Below are positions 53,537 to 63,800 of a stretch of 64,000 nt of DNA, piece after piece (within the stretch, counting starts at the first letter, position 1; every line of letters starts with the position of its first letter). This stretch comes from Tsukamurella pulmonis (GTDB lineage: Bacteria > Actinomycetota > Actinomycetes > Mycobacteriales > Mycobacteriaceae): NCBI RefSeq assembly GCF_900103175.1, contig NZ_FNLF01000002.1:1178001-1242000 (forward strand). Direction: 5' to 3'. Under the pieces are notes generated by a model that was not told the origin of the DNA, searched no databases, and saw nothing but the letters and a program-made list of their open reading frames with translations. Both the position numbers and the translations under genes were made by a program.

Positions 53537-54514
53537 TTACGCGTTGCCGTTGAACAGGCTGGTCACGGAGCCGTTCTCGAAGACCTCGTGGATGGTCCGC
53601 GCGAGCAGCGGGGCGATCGAGAGCTCGGTGAGCGTGTCGAAGCGCTTCTCCGGCGGGATCGGCAGCGTGTTGGTCGTGATGACCTCGCGCGCGCCGCAGC
53701 CGGCGAGCCGCTGCGTGGCCGGGTCGGAGAAGACGCCGTGCGTGGTCGCGATGATCACGTCCTTGGCGCCGGCCTCCATCAGCACGCCCACGGCGCCGGC
53801 GATGGTGCCGCCGGTGTCGATCATGTCGTCCATCAGCACGCAGGTGCGGCCCGCGACGTCGCCGACGACGCGGTTGCTCTTGACCTGGTTGGGGACGTTG
53901 GGGTCGCGGGTCTTGTGCACGAAGGCCAGGGGCGCACCGTCGAGCGCGTCGGCCCACTTCTCGCCCACCTTGACGCGGCCGGCGTCGGGGGAGACGACCA
54001 CCATGTTGTCGGTGCCGTAGTGCTCGCGCACGTACTCGGCCAGGATCGGCTGCGCGTGCATGTGGTCGACGGGGCCGTCGAAGAAGCCCTGGATCTGGTC
54101 GGTGTGCAGGTCGACCGTGATGATCCGGTCGGCGCCCGCGGTCTTGAGCAGGTCCGCGACGAGACGGGCCGAGATGGGCTCGCGGCCGCGGTGCTTCTTG
54201 TCCTGACGCGCGTAGGGGTAGAACGGCAGGACCGCGGTGATCCGCTTGGCGCTGCCGCGCTTGAGCGCGTCGATCATGATCAGCGTCTCCATGATCCACT
54301 GATTGACCGGGTAGGGCGCGCTCTGCAGGACGAAGGCGTCGCTGCCGCGCACCGACTCCTCGAAGCGGACGAAGATCTCGCCGTTGGCGAAGTCGCGCGC
54401 CGTCTGCGGGGTGACCGGGACTCCGAGCTCGTCGGCGACCTGCTGCGCCAGCTCGGGGTGGGCACGCCCCGAGAACAGCATCAGGTTCTTCTGGTTATCG
54501 ATCCAGTTGTTCAC
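53537..54514 (-). CDS. prs: Ribose-phosphate pyrophosphokinase
   Basis: The 325-residue enzyme makes PRPP from ribose 5-phosphate and ATP. The motifs are [14 protein letters not shown] (ATP), [11 protein letters not shown] with metal ligands, [13 protein letters not shown], and the PRPP loop [12 protein letters not shown]. The ATG lies inside the glmU stop (ATGA). The pair glmU-prs is conserved in mycobacteria. Confidence 0.96.
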   Translation of the reverse strand: MNNWIDNQKNLMLFSGRAHPELAQQVADELGVPVTPQTARDFANGEIFVRFEESVRGSDAFVLQSAPYPVNQWIMETLIMIDALKRGSAKRITAVLPFYPYARQDKKHRGREPISARLVADLLKTAGADRIITVDLHTDQIQGFFDGPVDHMHAQPILAEYVREHYGTDNMVVVSPDAGRVKVGEKWADALDGAPLAFVHKTRDPNVPNQVKSNRVVGDVAGRTCVLMDDMIDTGGTIAGAVGVLMEAGAKDVIIATTHGVFSDPATQRLAGCGAREVITTNTLPIPPEKRFDTLTELSIAPLLARTIHEVFENGSVTSLFNGNA

Positions 54515-55962
54515 TGCTCGTCAATCCTCGCGATAGCCTTCTGGGCCGCGGTCGCCGAGCTCGTGCCCGGGCGCTTGCGCAGTACCCACTCGTCGATGTT
54601 TCGCTGATCCGCGGCGGACACCGCCAGGGCTCCCGGGGGCACGTCGCGCTTGATCACGGTACCCGCACCCGTGTAGGCGCCGTCGCCGACCTCCACCGGT
54701 GCGATGAGCATCGAGTCGGATCCGACCCGCACGTGGTCGCCGATCACCGTTCGATGCTTGTTCACCCCGTCGTAATTCACCGTCACCGTGGCGCAGCCGA
54801 TGTTGCTGCCCTCGCCGATGGTCGCGTCGCCGATGTAGCTCAGGTGCGGGATCTTGCTGCCCGCTCCGATCTGCGCGTTCTTCGTCTCGGCGAAGGCGCC
54901 GATCTTGCCCTTCGGCCCGAGGTCGGTGTTCGGGCGCAGGTAGCTGAACGGCCCGACGGTCGCCCTCTCGCGGATCACCGACAGGTGCACCTCGCTGCGC
55001 AGCACGGTGGCGCCGGTGCCGACCTCGGTGTCGATCAGGGTGGTGTCCGGCCCGATCACCGCGTCCTCGGCGATGACGGTGGCGCCCCGCAGGTGGGTGC
55101 CCGGATGGATCACCACGTCGGGGGCGATGTCGACGTCCACGTCGATGTACGTGCTCGCCGGGTCGAGGATGGTGACGCCGTTCAGCTGGTGGCGCTCGAT
55201 GATGCGCCGGTTCAGCTCGCGGCCCAGGTGCGAGAGCTGGAGCCGGTCGTTGCAGCCGGCGACCAGCATGTCGTCATCGACGTGGTCGCCGCGGACCAGC
55301 TGACCCGCGGCGCGGGCGATCCCGATCACGTCGGTGAGGTACAGCTCGCCCTGCGAGTTGTCGGGGCGCAGCTGCGCGAGCGCGGCCACGAGGCGGGCGT
55401 GGTCGAAGGCGTAGACCCCGGAGTTGATCTCGGTGATCGCGAGCTGCTCCGGCGTCGCGTCCTTCTGCTCGACGATCTGCGTGACCTGGCCGTCCTGGGT
55501 GCGCAGGACGCGGCCGTAGCCCGTCGGGTCGGCGACGGCGGTGGTGAGCACGGTGACCGCGGCGCCCTCGTCGGCGGTGTGAGTGGCCAGCAGTTCGGTG
55601 AGCGTCGTGGCGTCGAGCAGGGGGACGTCGGCGGCCGTCACCACGACGGTGCCGCTGAAGTCGGCGGGCAGGGCCCGCAGGCCGGCCTGGACCGCGTCGC
55701 CGGTGCCGCGCTGCTCCTCCTGCACCGCGACCAGGATCTCGTGCTCCAGCTCGCCCGCGGTGGCGAGCGCGGCCTCGGCGACGCGCTCGCGGTCGTGTCC
55801 GACGACCACCACGAGGTGCTCCGGCTTCGTGCCCGCGGCGGCGTGCAGCGCGTGGGCCAGCAGGGTGCGCCCCGCGATCGCGTGCAGCACCTTCGGGACC
55901 TTCGACCGCATCCGCGTTCCCGCGCCCGCGGCGAGGATCACCACCGCTGTACCGTTCGCCAT
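54511..55962 (-). CDS. glmU: Bifunctional GlmU (acetyltransferase/uridyltransferase)
   Basis: The 483-residue enzyme makes UDP-N-acetylglucosamine for cell wall synthesis. The N-terminal nucleotidyltransferase has [18 protein letters not shown]. The left-handed beta-helix starts around residue 265, with repeated hexapeptides ([20 protein letters not shown]). The acetyl-CoA site region includes [10 protein letters not shown] and [14 protein letters not shown] 55962 follows AGGAGCAGCG. Upstream ATG 55992 has no ribosome binding site. Confidence 0.96.
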   Translation of the reverse strand: MANGTAVVILAAGAGTRMRSKVPKVLHAIAGRTLLAHALHAAAGTKPEHLVVVVGHDRERVAEAALATAGELEHEILVAVQEEQRGTGDAVQAGLRALPADFSGTVVVTAADVPLLDATTLTELLATHTADEGAAVTVLTTAVADPTGYGRVLRTQDGQVTQIVEQKDATPEQLAITEINSGVYAFDHARLVAALAQLRPDNSQGELYLTDVIGIARAAGQLVRGDHVDDDMLVAGCNDRLQLSHLGRELNRRIIERHQLNGVTILDPASTYIDVDVDIAPDVVIHPGTHLRGATVIAEDAVIGPDTTLIDTEVGTGATVLRSEVHLSVIRERATVGPFSYLRPNTDLGPKGKIGAFAETKNAQIGAGSKIPHLSYIGDATIGEGSNIGCATVTVNYDGVNKHRTVIGDHVRVGSDSMLIAPVEVGDGAYTGAGTVIKRDVPPGALAVSAADQRNIDEWVLRKRPGTSSATAAQKAIARIDEQ

Positions 55963-56093
55963 CGCTGCTCCTGAGGTGTCGTGCCGAGTCATTCGTTCGC
56001 GTCGAGCGTCGGCGCAATCCTACGAGAGCAGTCGGCTGCGGCGGTCCGTGGCACAATGCTGGGCGACGGTTCCGAGCGTGCGCCCGGACCCGA

Positions 56094-56165
56094 TCTCCCG
56101 TGGTGTAATCGGCAACACTTCTGATTTTGGTTCAGACATTTCAGGTTCGAGTCCTGGCGGGAGAG
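56094..56165 (+). tRNA. tRNA-Gln (anticodon TTG)
   Basis: The 7-bp acceptor stem TCTCCCG/CGGGAGA closes 72 bases. The D arm is GTGTAATCGGCAAC, and the anticodon stem TCTGA/TCAGA encloses loop TTTTGGT with anticodon TTG (codon CAA). The T arm is TTCAGGTTCGAGTCCTG-like. The 3' CCA is not encoded. It sits between glmU and the dimer glycosylase gene. A CACAAT at 56052-56057 is a possible -10. Confidence 0.93.
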
Positions 56166-56169
56166 CAGT

Positions 56170-56616
56170 TCAGCGCGGTGGCGCCTGCGCCCGCTCCCAC
56201 GACGCGACGGGGCCCGGCACCCTCTGGAAGCTCGGGTGCGGGTCCGGCGTGACGACCTCGCGCCATCGCTCGGCGACCTCCGGATTGCGCGCCGCCAGTT
56301 TGGCGGCCAGGTGGGCCCATTCCAGGTCGAGTTGACCGTCGGTCACGTCGATCGGTGCGACGGTCGTGGCCGGCTCGTCGATCCGTGCGCGGTCGAACCT
56401 GTAGCCGCGGGCGTCGGCCTCGTCGGCGAGGGCGGCGAGGTACGAACCCGCCGCGGCGAGCGGCTCCGGCGTCGCGCGGAAGCGCTCGAGCTGCGGGTGC
56501 TGCGTGTAGCCCTTCGTCCTGCCGGCGAGCACCGCCTGGGCGAGCAGCGTCTCCCGCCAGCAGGCGACGAGCGCCTGCCGGTCCAAGTAGCGGGGGTGGA
56601 CCGACCAGATGCGCAT
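56170..56616 (-). CDS. Pyrimidine dimer DNA glycosylase family protein
   Basis: The protein has 148 residues. RIWSVHPRYLDRQALVACWRETLLAQAVLAGRTKGY closely follows the endonuclease V-like family (T4 DenV related) that cleaves the glycosidic bond and backbone at UV dimers. HPQLERFRATPEPL continues the pattern. In actinobacteria such genes are usually solitary. The stop lies 4 bases from the 3' end of the tRNA on the other strand. Confidence 0.82.
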   Translation of the reverse strand: MRIWSVHPRYLDRQALVACWRETLLAQAVLAGRTKGYTQHPQLERFRATPEPLAAAGSYLAALADEADARGYRFDRARIDEPATTVAPIDVTDGQLDLEWAHLAAKLAARNPEVAERWREVVTPDPHPSFQRVPGPVASWERAQAPPR

Positions 56617-56765
56617 GGCTCCACGCTATCGGCGCTCCATCCGAGAGGGGCCGTCGATCGCCGTCGCCGCCCGTGCGGTGGAGATGGGATCAGCCGGGTT
56701 CGAACCGGTCTTCCCAGCTCACACGCTGATCGAGGAGCCGTGGCGAATCTTTTCTGACTCTCCTG

Positions 56766-56794
56766 TTGACAGGAATCAACTCAACCCATAGCGT
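56766..56794 (+). promoter_or_regulatory. Strong promoter of the small stress-like cluster
   Basis: The perfect -35 TTGACA (56766-56771) and TAGCGT (56789-56794) are separated by 17 bases. It is the best-matching housekeeping promoter in the window. The transcript would begin near 56801 and lead to the small membrane protein at 56838, then CsbD. The 150 bases upstream (56617-56765) hold no gene. Confidence 0.65.
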
Positions 56795-56837
56795 GAAATC
56801 TGCTCGACACGGCATAGATTTTAGTAAGGGGCTGAAG

Positions 56838-57014
56838 ATGATCGATCACCGCACGGCGGCGTCGACCCGACGACCGGTCGCAGCCGTCCAGGCGGACGCG
56901 CCCCTTGTTCTCCATCCCCGCGGTGGTGTCGTGATCGTGGGCCTGCTGCTGCTCATGCTGGGGCTGATGCTCACGCCCCTGCTCGTGGGCTGGGTGGGCC
57001 TGCCGATCGGCTGA
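56838..57014 (+). CDS. Small single-helix membrane protein
   Basis: The protein has 58 residues. A polar N-terminus (MIDHRTAASTRRPVAAVQAD) and one hydrophobic helix (VVIVGLLLLMLGLMLTPLLVG) are seen. No family is recognised. AAGGGG lies 7 bases before the ATG. It is the first gene after a strong promoter and 58 bases before csbD, so it probably belongs to a stress operon. Confidence 0.6.
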   Translation: MIDHRTAASTRRPVAAVQADAPLVLHPRGGVVIVGLLLLMLGLMLTPLLVGWVGLPIG

Positions 57015-57072
57015 CGCGGCCGATCGTCGAGTACTCCGCAAGAACTTCCAGCACACAACGAAGGAGACCCAC

Positions 57073-57282
57073 ATGAGCTTCAGCGACGACGTGCAGAACA
57101 AGGCGCAGGACATCAAGGGCCGCGCCAAGGAGGCGGCGGGTTCCGCGTTCGACGACCCGCAGCTCAAGGACGAGGGGCGCGGCGAGCAGGCCGAGGCCTC
57201 GATCAAGGACAAGATCGCCGGTGCCGCGGACAAGGTCAAGGAGGGCGTCGACGAGGTGAAGGACAAGCTCTCCGGCAAGTGA
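57073..57282 (+). CDS. CsbD family stress protein
   Basis: The protein has 69 residues. The repeated helix pattern NKAQDIKGRAKEAAGSAF, then DKIAGAADKVKEGVDEVKDKL, is typical of CsbD, a small highly charged protein induced by general stress in many bacteria. Its molecular role is unknown. AAGGAG precedes the ATG. The next gene encodes a protein with similar 11-residue helical repeats. Confidence 0.88.
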   Translation: MSFSDDVQNKAQDIKGRAKEAAGSAFDDPQLKDEGRGEQAEASIKDKIAGAADKVKEGVDEVKDKLSGK

Positions 57283-57322
57283 CGCCGCACCTTCCGTGAA
57301 CCGATGACGATGGGAACTGGAC

Positions 57323-58231
57323 ATGATTCGACGTATCGCACGACCCCTACTCGGATCGGTCTTCGTCTACACCGGGTACACCGGTCTGACGAGCGACCCG
57401 GGGCGTAAGGCCGAGACCGTCGCACCGCTGGTGGACAAGGCCACCGAGGCGCTGCCCGATTCGCCGGTGGTCCCCACCGACGCCCGGACCTGGGTGCGGA
57501 TCAATTCGGGCATCCAGCTCGGCGGCGGTCTGCTGCTCGCCACGGGTCGCGTTCCCCGCGTGGCCTCGCTCGCACTCGCCGGCACCCTCGTGCCGTCGAC
57601 GGTGCTCGATCACCCGTTCTGGGCGCAGAGCGAGCCCGAGGCGCGGCGCGAGCAGCAGCTGCACTTCGTGAAGAACCTCTCGCTGCTCGGCGGCCTGCTC
57701 ATCGCCGGCTTCGACACCGAGGGCCGCCCCGGCCTCGGCTGGCGCGCACGGCGCGCAGCCGAGCGGGCGTCCGACCGGGTCAGCGAGGCGATCGGGTCCG
57801 GTGACGACTCGCCCACCTGGCATGATCGCGCGCACGCGGCGCAGGAGTACGGTGCCGCCGCGGTCGAGAAGGCCAAGCCCGCGATCGTGGGCGCGGTCGA
57901 CAAGGCCGGCCCGGCGATCACCGACGCCGCCGACAAGGTCAAGCCCGCCCTGTCCGACGCGGTCGACCGGGCACGCCCGGTGCTGACAGATGCGGCGGAC
58001 CGCGCGCGGCCCGTCCTCGCCGACGCCGCGGACCGCGCACGCCCCGTGTTGGCCGATGCGGCGGAGACCGCCTCCGACCTGTTGGGCGCCGCGAGTGAGA
58101 AGCTGCACGCCTTCCGGGAGGACGCGGCCGACGGCGCCGACTCGGCGGCGCGCACCGTCCGCCGCAAGGCGCCGGCGCTCGTCGAGCGGGCGCGTGCGGT
58201 CAAGGACGCGGCGGTCGCCGAGCGGAAGTAG
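57323..58231 (+). CDS. DoxX-type membrane protein with 11-residue helical repeats
   Basis: The protein has 302 residues. Residues 1-140 form a DoxX-like membrane domain (RRIARPLLGSVFVYTGYTGL, SLLGGLLIAGFDTEG). Residues about 190-260 contain at least six consecutive 11-residue repeats of the form A-x-D-+-x-+-P-x-L-x-D (for example AVDRARPVLTD, AADRARPVLAD). These would form a long amphipathic helix like apolipoprotein or LEA-type repeats and could lie on the membrane surface. It follows csbD by 40 bases. Confidence 0.8.
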   Translation: MIRRIARPLLGSVFVYTGYTGLTSDPGRKAETVAPLVDKATEALPDSPVVPTDARTWVRINSGIQLGGGLLLATGRVPRVASLALAGTLVPSTVLDHPFWAQSEPEARREQQLHFVKNLSLLGGLLIAGFDTEGRPGLGWRARRAAERASDRVSEAIGSGDDSPTWHDRAHAAQEYGAAAVEKAKPAIVGAVDKAGPAITDAADKVKPALSDAVDRARPVLTDAADRARPVLADAADRARPVLADAAETASDLLGAASEKLHAFREDAADGADSAARTVRRKAPALVERARAVKDAAVAERK

Positions 58232-58300
58232 CCGGTCACGTAGCCTGGGGACGCGCGACCGGCATCCCGGCCGCGGCAGGTCGAGAGAAGCGAGTCGCGC

Positions 58301-58639
58301 GTGCCCCGTAGGCCTGAATTCACCGGGCGGTACACCGATGCCCTGCATGCGCTGGAGGTCTCCACGCAGCGCTCGGCGCGCGTGGAGAATCTCGGCGGCC
58401 AGTACGCGTTGCGCGTCGATTTCGAGCTCGGCCGGTACCTGCTGGCGACCAACACCGACACGGTGGTCGGCCTCGCCGACGACGATGCCGGCGCGCCCTG
58501 GCGGGTCCGCTTCTTCGACGGTGCCCTCGATGACGGTGCGTCCGTGGTCGTCGCGGATCGTTCCGCGGCGTGGCTCATCGACGCCTACGACGCCGCCGTG
58601 GGGGATCTGCCTCCGATGGCCGAGGTTCCGCACAGCTGA
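58301..58639 (+). CDS. Hypothetical protein
   Basis: The protein has 112 residues, soluble and acidic with alternating strand and helix. Visible pieces are HALEVSTQRSARVENLGGQYALRVDFELGRYLLATN and PWRVRFFDGALDDGASVVVA. No domain is recognised. The GTG start lies 69 bases after the DoxX-type gene with only a weak purine-rich region before it. A symmetric inverted repeat follows the stop by 20 bases. Confidence 0.55.
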   Translation: MPRRPEFTGRYTDALHALEVSTQRSARVENLGGQYALRVDFELGRYLLATNTDTVVGLADDDAGAPWRVRFFDGALDDGASVVVADRSAAWLIDAYDAAVGDLPPMAEVPHS

Positions 58640-58659
58640 CGAGCACCGTCGTGCCGGGG

Positions 58660-58720
58660 ACGCTGCCGAAACCTCCGAACGCTGCCGACCACCGGCAGCG
58701 TTGACGGAAGTCGGCAGCGT
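58660..58720. repeat. 61-base nested inverted repeat of ACGCTGCCGA units
   Basis: Four copies of a ten-base unit lie in two nested pairs on one centre: ACGCTGCCGA (58660-58669) with TCGGCAGCGT (58711-58720), and AACGCTGCCG (58678-58687) with CGGCAGCGTT (58693-58702). The RNA would form one hairpin with an internal loop. It stands between the hypothetical gene and the MerR gene. It may be a terminator, or a multi-site operator for the MerR gene that follows. Confidence 0.55.
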
Positions 58721-58778
58721 TTCCCGGCCGCTGCCCGCGGGTTCGGCGGGGCGCGTCCACCGGGCGCCGGGCAGGATC

Positions 58779-58784
58779 TACACT
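58779..58784 (+). promoter_or_regulatory. -10 element of the HspR-like gene
   Basis: TACACT (58779-58784) is the same -10 hexamer as in the two ribosomal promoters of this window; the -35 is unclear. The leader to the ATG at 58859 is about 68 bases, with GAAGGAGGAG as ribosome binding site. Confidence 0.35.
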
Positions 58785-58858
58785 TCGGAAGACAGGTTTT
58801 CGCCCACGGGCGGCACACGAAACCCCGGTGCCGCGCTCGGGCTCGAAGGAGGAGTGCG

Positions 58859-59158
58859 ATGACGGAGTCCCATCGCGTGCGCTCCGACCTCGGCGTCTAC
58901 AGCATCTCCGTCGCCTCCGAGCTCTCGGAGGTCGGCCTGCAAACGCTGCGCCTGTACGAGAGGCGCCAGCTGATCCGGCCGCAGCGCACCGCCGGTGGCA
59001 CGCGCCGCTACAGCGAGGACGACATCACCCGCATCCGGCGGATCACCGAACTCGTGGCCACCGGCGTCAACCTCCCCGGCGTCGACCGCATCCTGGCCCT
59101 CGAGGACGAGTGCGCCGAGCTGCGGACGCAGCTCGAACTCTGCCGCTCCGCGCAGTAG
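58859..59158 (+). CDS. MerR family regulator, HspR-like
   Basis: The protein has 99 residues. The winged helix GVYSISVASELSEVGLQTLRLYERRQLIRPQRTAGGTRRYSEDD is close to HspR, the repressor of dnaK/clpB heat-shock genes. A short coiled tail ends the protein. No dnaK operon is adjacent, so this is a solitary paralogue with unknown targets; the CsbD cluster or the Clp gene would be candidates (inference). It ends 3 bases before the converging lytic transglycosylase gene. Confidence 0.85.
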   Translation: MTESHRVRSDLGVYSISVASELSEVGLQTLRLYERRQLIRPQRTAGGTRRYSEDDITRIRRITELVATGVNLPGVDRILALEDECAELRTQLELCRSAQ

Positions 59159-59161
59159 CCG

Positions 59162-59890
59162 TCAGGGCTGGACGTTCACCGAGTACGCGGCAGCGGCGTC
59201 GCGCACGTCCAGCACGTACTTGCGCGACTGGTTGTAGACCATCACGGCCTTCTCCCAGCCCCGGGCCGTGGTCAGGTCCTTGCCCGAGACGCACAGGTAC
59301 CGCGCCGCGGTCATCGCGGCGTCGTCGATGTTGTCGGGGTCGGCCCGGCCGTCCCCGTTGGCATCCACGCCGAAGCGCTTCCAGGTCTCGGGGATGAACT
59401 GGAACGGGCCCATCGCCGCGTCGAAGGTGGCGTTCGGCCGGTGCGGGTCGGTCCCCGTCGCCCGGATCTCCATGTTGCCGTTCGTCCCGTCCAGGGGCAC
59501 GCCGCGGATGGGCGGCGAGACCTTCCCGTCCGGGGCGACCGTGGCACCGTGATAGGTGCCGTGCTTGCTCTCGATGAACGCGATCCCGGCCAGGGTGGTC
59601 CAGGAGATACCGCACTCGGGGGTGCGCTGGCGCAGGGCCTCGGCCGCGTTGCCGTACGCCTCCAGCGAGATCACCGGGATGCCGGTGGCCACGCTGATCG
59701 GTGTGGCCCAGTCGCGCAGCAGGTCGGAGGTGCGTCCGGGGCCGTTGACATTGATGTACGGCACGGGCGCGCCCGCGCCGGGCGGGATGCCCTGCGGGAT
59801 CTCGGGGCGCGGTTCGAGCGCACCGCACCCGGCGAGCACCGTCGACGCGACGCCGACGACGATCGCCGCGCGCATGCGGGAACTGACCAT
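59162..59890 (-). CDS. LpqU-like lipoprotein lytic transglycosylase
   Basis: The protein has 242 residues. The signal peptide ends with lipobox LAGC (Cys at about 22). The MltB/SLT-type domain follows: ISWTTLAGIAFIESKHGTYHG with catalytic Glu, GPFQFIPETWKRFG, and a calcium-loop-like DANGDGRADPDNIDDA. It would cleave peptidoglycan glycan strands. In M. tuberculosis LpqU lies beside mazG and mfd, the same order as here. A second in-frame ATG five codons on is possible. Confidence 0.87.
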   Translation of the reverse strand: MVSSRMRAAIVVGVASTVLAGCGALEPRPEIPQGIPPGAGAPVPYINVNGPGRTSDLLRDWATPISVATGIPVISLEAYGNAAEALRQRTPECGISWTTLAGIAFIESKHGTYHGATVAPDGKVSPPIRGVPLDGTNGNMEIRATGTDPHRPNATFDAAMGPFQFIPETWKRFGVDANGDGRADPDNIDDAAMTAARYLCVSGKDLTTARGWEKAVMVYNQSRKYVLDVRDAAAAYSVNVQP

Positions 59891-59933
59891 GACCTTGCCG
59901 TGAACTCTCTCGAGGGAACTTCGGGACGCGATC

Positions 59934-60896
59934 TCAACGTCCGGGCTGTGCCTCGGGGTTCCCGGCGTGACCGTCGCCCCAGGCGGTGACCCACGATTCT
60001 ACCCCGCTCGACGCCATCACGGCCTCGGCCTCGCGCACCCGGTCCATGAACGCCAGCACGCGCTGCCGGTAGTCCAGTTCGTACCGCGCGTCCGTCTCCG
60101 TCGGGTCGACGGTGACGGTGCGCAACTCCTCCGGCACGAGCTCGGCGGGGAAGCCGGCGCCGCGCAGCCGCTCGAAGACCTTCGCCACCAGGGCCAAAGC
60201 GGGCTGGCCGAGCGAGATCGAGTCGAGGACGGAGGCGCGGTCGCCGCGTTCGAGCCGCTTCTGTCGCTCCCAGTTCTCGGCCTGTGTCGCCACGTCGACC
60301 TCGGCACCGTCGGCGAGATGCGGCGTGCGCCGGCGCACCTTGGCGGACAACGTGCGGGCCACGGCGTCGATGCCGAAGGGGTGCGCGCCCTCCTCAGCGA
60401 TCCGGGCGTGGAACACGACCTGCAGGAGCAGGTCGCCGAGCTCGCTGCGCAGTTCGGCCGCGGCGGCGGCCCCGCCCTCGGGATCGTCGAGTGCGGCGAC
60501 GGCGTCCGCCACCTCGTACGTCTCCTCCACCAGGTAGCGCAGCAGGCTCGCGTGGGTCTGGTCCGACTCCCACGGCCCCTCGCGGCGCAACCGGTCGATG
60601 AGGGCGACGGTGTCGAGCACCGCCAGCCCCGCGGGACGGGGTGCGCCGATCAGATCGGCGCCGGCCGCGCGCAGGGCCGCGGCCGTGGGATGCGTCTCGT
60701 CGGAGGTGAGCAGGGTCGCCCCGGTGGGCACGTCCGCGCCGAGGGCGGGCCGCCCGTCGGGCAGGTGCCACGCCAGCCGCACCGGAAGCTCCTCGGTGTA
60801 GTACACCGGCCCCGTCAGCCGCTCGAGCGCCGCGACGGGCAGCAGTGTGGGCAGCGCGGGGTTGAGCAGCACGACGGTGCCGCGCGCCTCGGTCAC
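59934..60896 (-). CDS. mazG: Nucleoside triphosphate pyrophosphohydrolase MazG
   Basis: The protein has 320 residues. The catalytic MazG domain in the middle has [15 protein letters not shown] with the EExxE metal site and [18 protein letters not shown] with ExxD. The N-terminal 90 residues are the extra domain common to mycobacterial MazG. It hydrolyses (oxidised) dNTPs. The GTG overlaps the mfd stop (GTGA), indicating coupling. Confidence 0.92.
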   Translation of the reverse strand: MTEARGTVVLLNPALPTLLPVAALERLTGPVYYTEELPVRLAWHLPDGRPALGADVPTGATLLTSDETHPTAAALRAAGADLIGAPRPAGLAVLDTVALIDRLRREGPWESDQTHASLLRYLVEETYEVADAVAALDDPEGGAAAAAELRSELGDLLLQVVFHARIAEEGAHPFGIDAVARTLSAKVRRRTPHLADGAEVDVATQAENWERQKRLERGDRASVLDSISLGQPALALVAKVFERLRGAGFPAELVPEELRTVTVDPTETDARYELDYRQRVLAFMDRVREAEAVMASSGVESWVTAWGDGHAGNPEAQPGR

Positions 60897-63800
60897 GGCG
60901 CCTCCGCGGTCGCCAGGGCGCGGGGCGGCTGGTCGAGGCGCCAGTAGCCGGCGCCCTTCCCGTCCATCGCGGCGAGGAAGTCCGCCACCGCCTGCAGCAC
61001 CTCGATGTCGCGGACGCGCTCGCTGCCGATGCCGCCCCCGCCCACACGGGGCAGGGGGATGGTGACGGTGCGGGTGGCCGCGCGGTACGAGCCGCCCGGG
61101 TACAGGCGCTTGAGCCGCATCTGCTGCGAGTCGAGCAACTCCAGCGGCGAGATCCGCAGATTCGTTCCGGTCACGGTGATCTCGGTGACGCCGGCGGCGC
61201 GGGCCAGCGACCGCAGCCGCGCGATCGCCGCGAGCCGCTCCACTTCGACCGGCGGCGGTCCGTAGCGGTCGGTGAGCTCGGTGAGCACCTCGGCGACGGC
61301 CGCGTCGTCGTGCGCCGCGGCCAGCTTGCGGTAGGCCTCCAGGCGCAGCCGGTCGCTGGTGACGTAATCGGGCGGGATGTGCGCGTCCACCGGCAGGTCG
61401 ATGCGCACCTCCTTCTGCTCCTCCGGCACCGTGATCGGCTTACCGTCGGCGGCGGCGCGGTAGGCCTCGACCGCCTCGCCGACCAGCCGTACGTACAGAT
61501 CGAAGCCGACACCGGCGACGTGACCGGACTGCTCGGCACCGAGAACGTTACCGGCGCCGCGGATCTCGAGGTCCTTCATCGCCACGGCCATGCCGGCGCC
61601 GAGATCGTTGTTCTGCGCGATGGTCGCGAGCCGGTCGTAGGCGGTCTCGGTGAGCGGCTTCTCGGCGGGGTAGAGGAAGTAGGCGTAGCCGCGCTCGCGG
61701 GAGCGGCCCACGCGGCCGCGCAGCTGGTGCAGCTGGCTCAGGCCCAGGTTCTCGGCGCGCTCCACGATGAGGGTGTTCGCGTTCGAGATGTCCAGGCCCG
61801 TCTCGACGATGGTGGTGCACACCAGCACGTCGAACTCGCGGTTCCAGAACCCCTGCACCGTGCTCTCGAGCGCCTCCTCGCCCATCTGCCCGTGCGCCAC
61901 CACGACGCGGGCCTCGGGCACCAGGTCGCGGATGTGCTTGGCGGCCTTGTCGATCGAGCTGACGCGGTTGTGGATGTAGAAGACCTGGCCGTCGCGCAGC
62001 AGCTCACGACGGATGGCGGCGGCCACCTGCTTGTCGTCGTAGGCGCCGACGTAGGTGAGCACGGGGTGCCGCTCCTCGGGCGGGGTGAGGATGGTGGACA
62101 TCTCGCGGATGCCCGCCATGCTCATCTCCAGTGTGCGGGGGATCGGGGTGGCGCTCATGGTGAGCACGTCGACGTTGGTGCGCAGCGCCTTGATGTGCTC
62201 CTTGTGCTCGACGCCGAAGCGCTGCTCCTCGTCGACGATGACCAGCCCCAGGTCCTTCCACCGCACGCCCGTCTGCAGCAGCCGGTGGGTGCCGACGACG
62301 ACGTCGACACTGCCGTCGGCGAGACCGTCGAGGACCTGGCGGGTCTCGAGCTTGTCGGTGAAGCGGGACAGGCCCTTGACGGTGACGGGGAAGCCCTGCA
62401 TGCGCTCCTGGAAGGTCTTCAGGTGCTGTTGGGCGAGGAGCGTCGTGGGCACGAGGACGGCGACCTGCTTGCCGTCCTGCACGGCCTTGAAAGCCGCCCG
62501 CACCGCGATCTCCGTCTTGCCGTAGCCCACGTCGCCGATCACGACGCGATCCATCGGGACCGGCTTCTCCATGTCGGCCTTCACGTCCCCGATGACCGTC
62601 ATCTGGTCGATGGTCTCGGTGAAGGGGAAGGCGTCCTCCATCTCGCGTTGCCACGGCGAGTCCGGCGCGAAGGCGTGGCCGGGTGCGGCGTTGCGCGCCG
62701 CGTAGAGCTGCACCAGCTCGCCGGCGATCTCGCGAACGGCCTTGCGGGCCTTGCGCTTGGTGTTCTGCCAGTCGCTGCCGCCCATCTTGGACAGCGCGGG
62801 CATCTCGCCGCCCACGTACCGGGAGAGCTGGTCGAGGGACTCCATCGGCACGAAGAGCTTGTCGCCGGGCTGGCCGCGCTTGCCCGGCGCGTACTCGATC
62901 ACCAGGTACTCGCGCCGCGCACCGGCGACGGTGCGCTCGATCATCTCCACGAACTTGCCGATGCCGTGCTCGTCGTGCACCACCAGGTCCCCGGCGGTCA
63001 GGGCCAGCGGGTCGACCTGGTTGCGGCGCTTGGCGGGCAGCCGCCGGCCGTCGCCGACACCGGCGACCCGGTTGCCCGTGAGGTCGGGCTCCGCGAGCAG
63101 CACGAGCTTCTCGGCCGCGATGGTCAGGCCGGTCTGCAGGCTGCCGCGGAGCACGCCGACGGTGCCCGGCTGCGGGGCGGCGCCCGCGTCGAGCTCGACG
63201 GCCGGGACCTCGGCGTCGCGCAGGCGCTCCATGATCCGGGCCCGGGTGCCCTGGCCCGCGACCACGATCACGCCGGTACCGCCGGATGCGGCGTGCGCGC
63301 GCAGGGTGGCGAACAGCTTCTCCGCCTCGGCCTCGGAACCCCGTGGGGCGGGGGCGTGTTCGGCGTGGACGATCAGCTGGTCGTCGCCGGTCTCGGGCCC
63401 GGCCGCGAGCGGGGAGACGGTCCACCACGGGCGGCCGCGGTCGGAGACGGAGGCGTGCACCTCGTCGAGCGGGCGGTAGGCGCTGGCGCCCAGGTCGATC
63501 CCCGTCGGATCGAGCGGCGCCGCGGAGCCCAGCGCGGCCGCGGTCCACGACGCCTCGAGGAACTCCTGGCCGGTACGGCCGAGATCGGCTGCGCGGGTGC
63601 GGATCTTCTCGGGATCGAGCAGCAGGGTGTGCGCATCCGCGGGGAGCACGTCGGTGAGCAACTGGAGATCGCCCGGGATGAGCGCGGGGATCAGCGCCTC
63701 CATGCCCTCCACCGGAATGCCCTGGGAGAGCTTCTCCAGCATCTCCGCGAGCGCGGCATCGGACTCGTGCTGGGACTTGAGCACCGCGGCGCGCTCGCGG

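Noticed and set aside
56660..56735. tRNA-like segment on the minus strand containing a GGTTCGAACC T-loop-like sequence
   Set aside because: No matching 5' acceptor strand, no proper D or anticodon arm; only a palindrome around TTCGAA and a GATCAGC/GCTGATC pair. Not a functional tRNA, at most a remnant.
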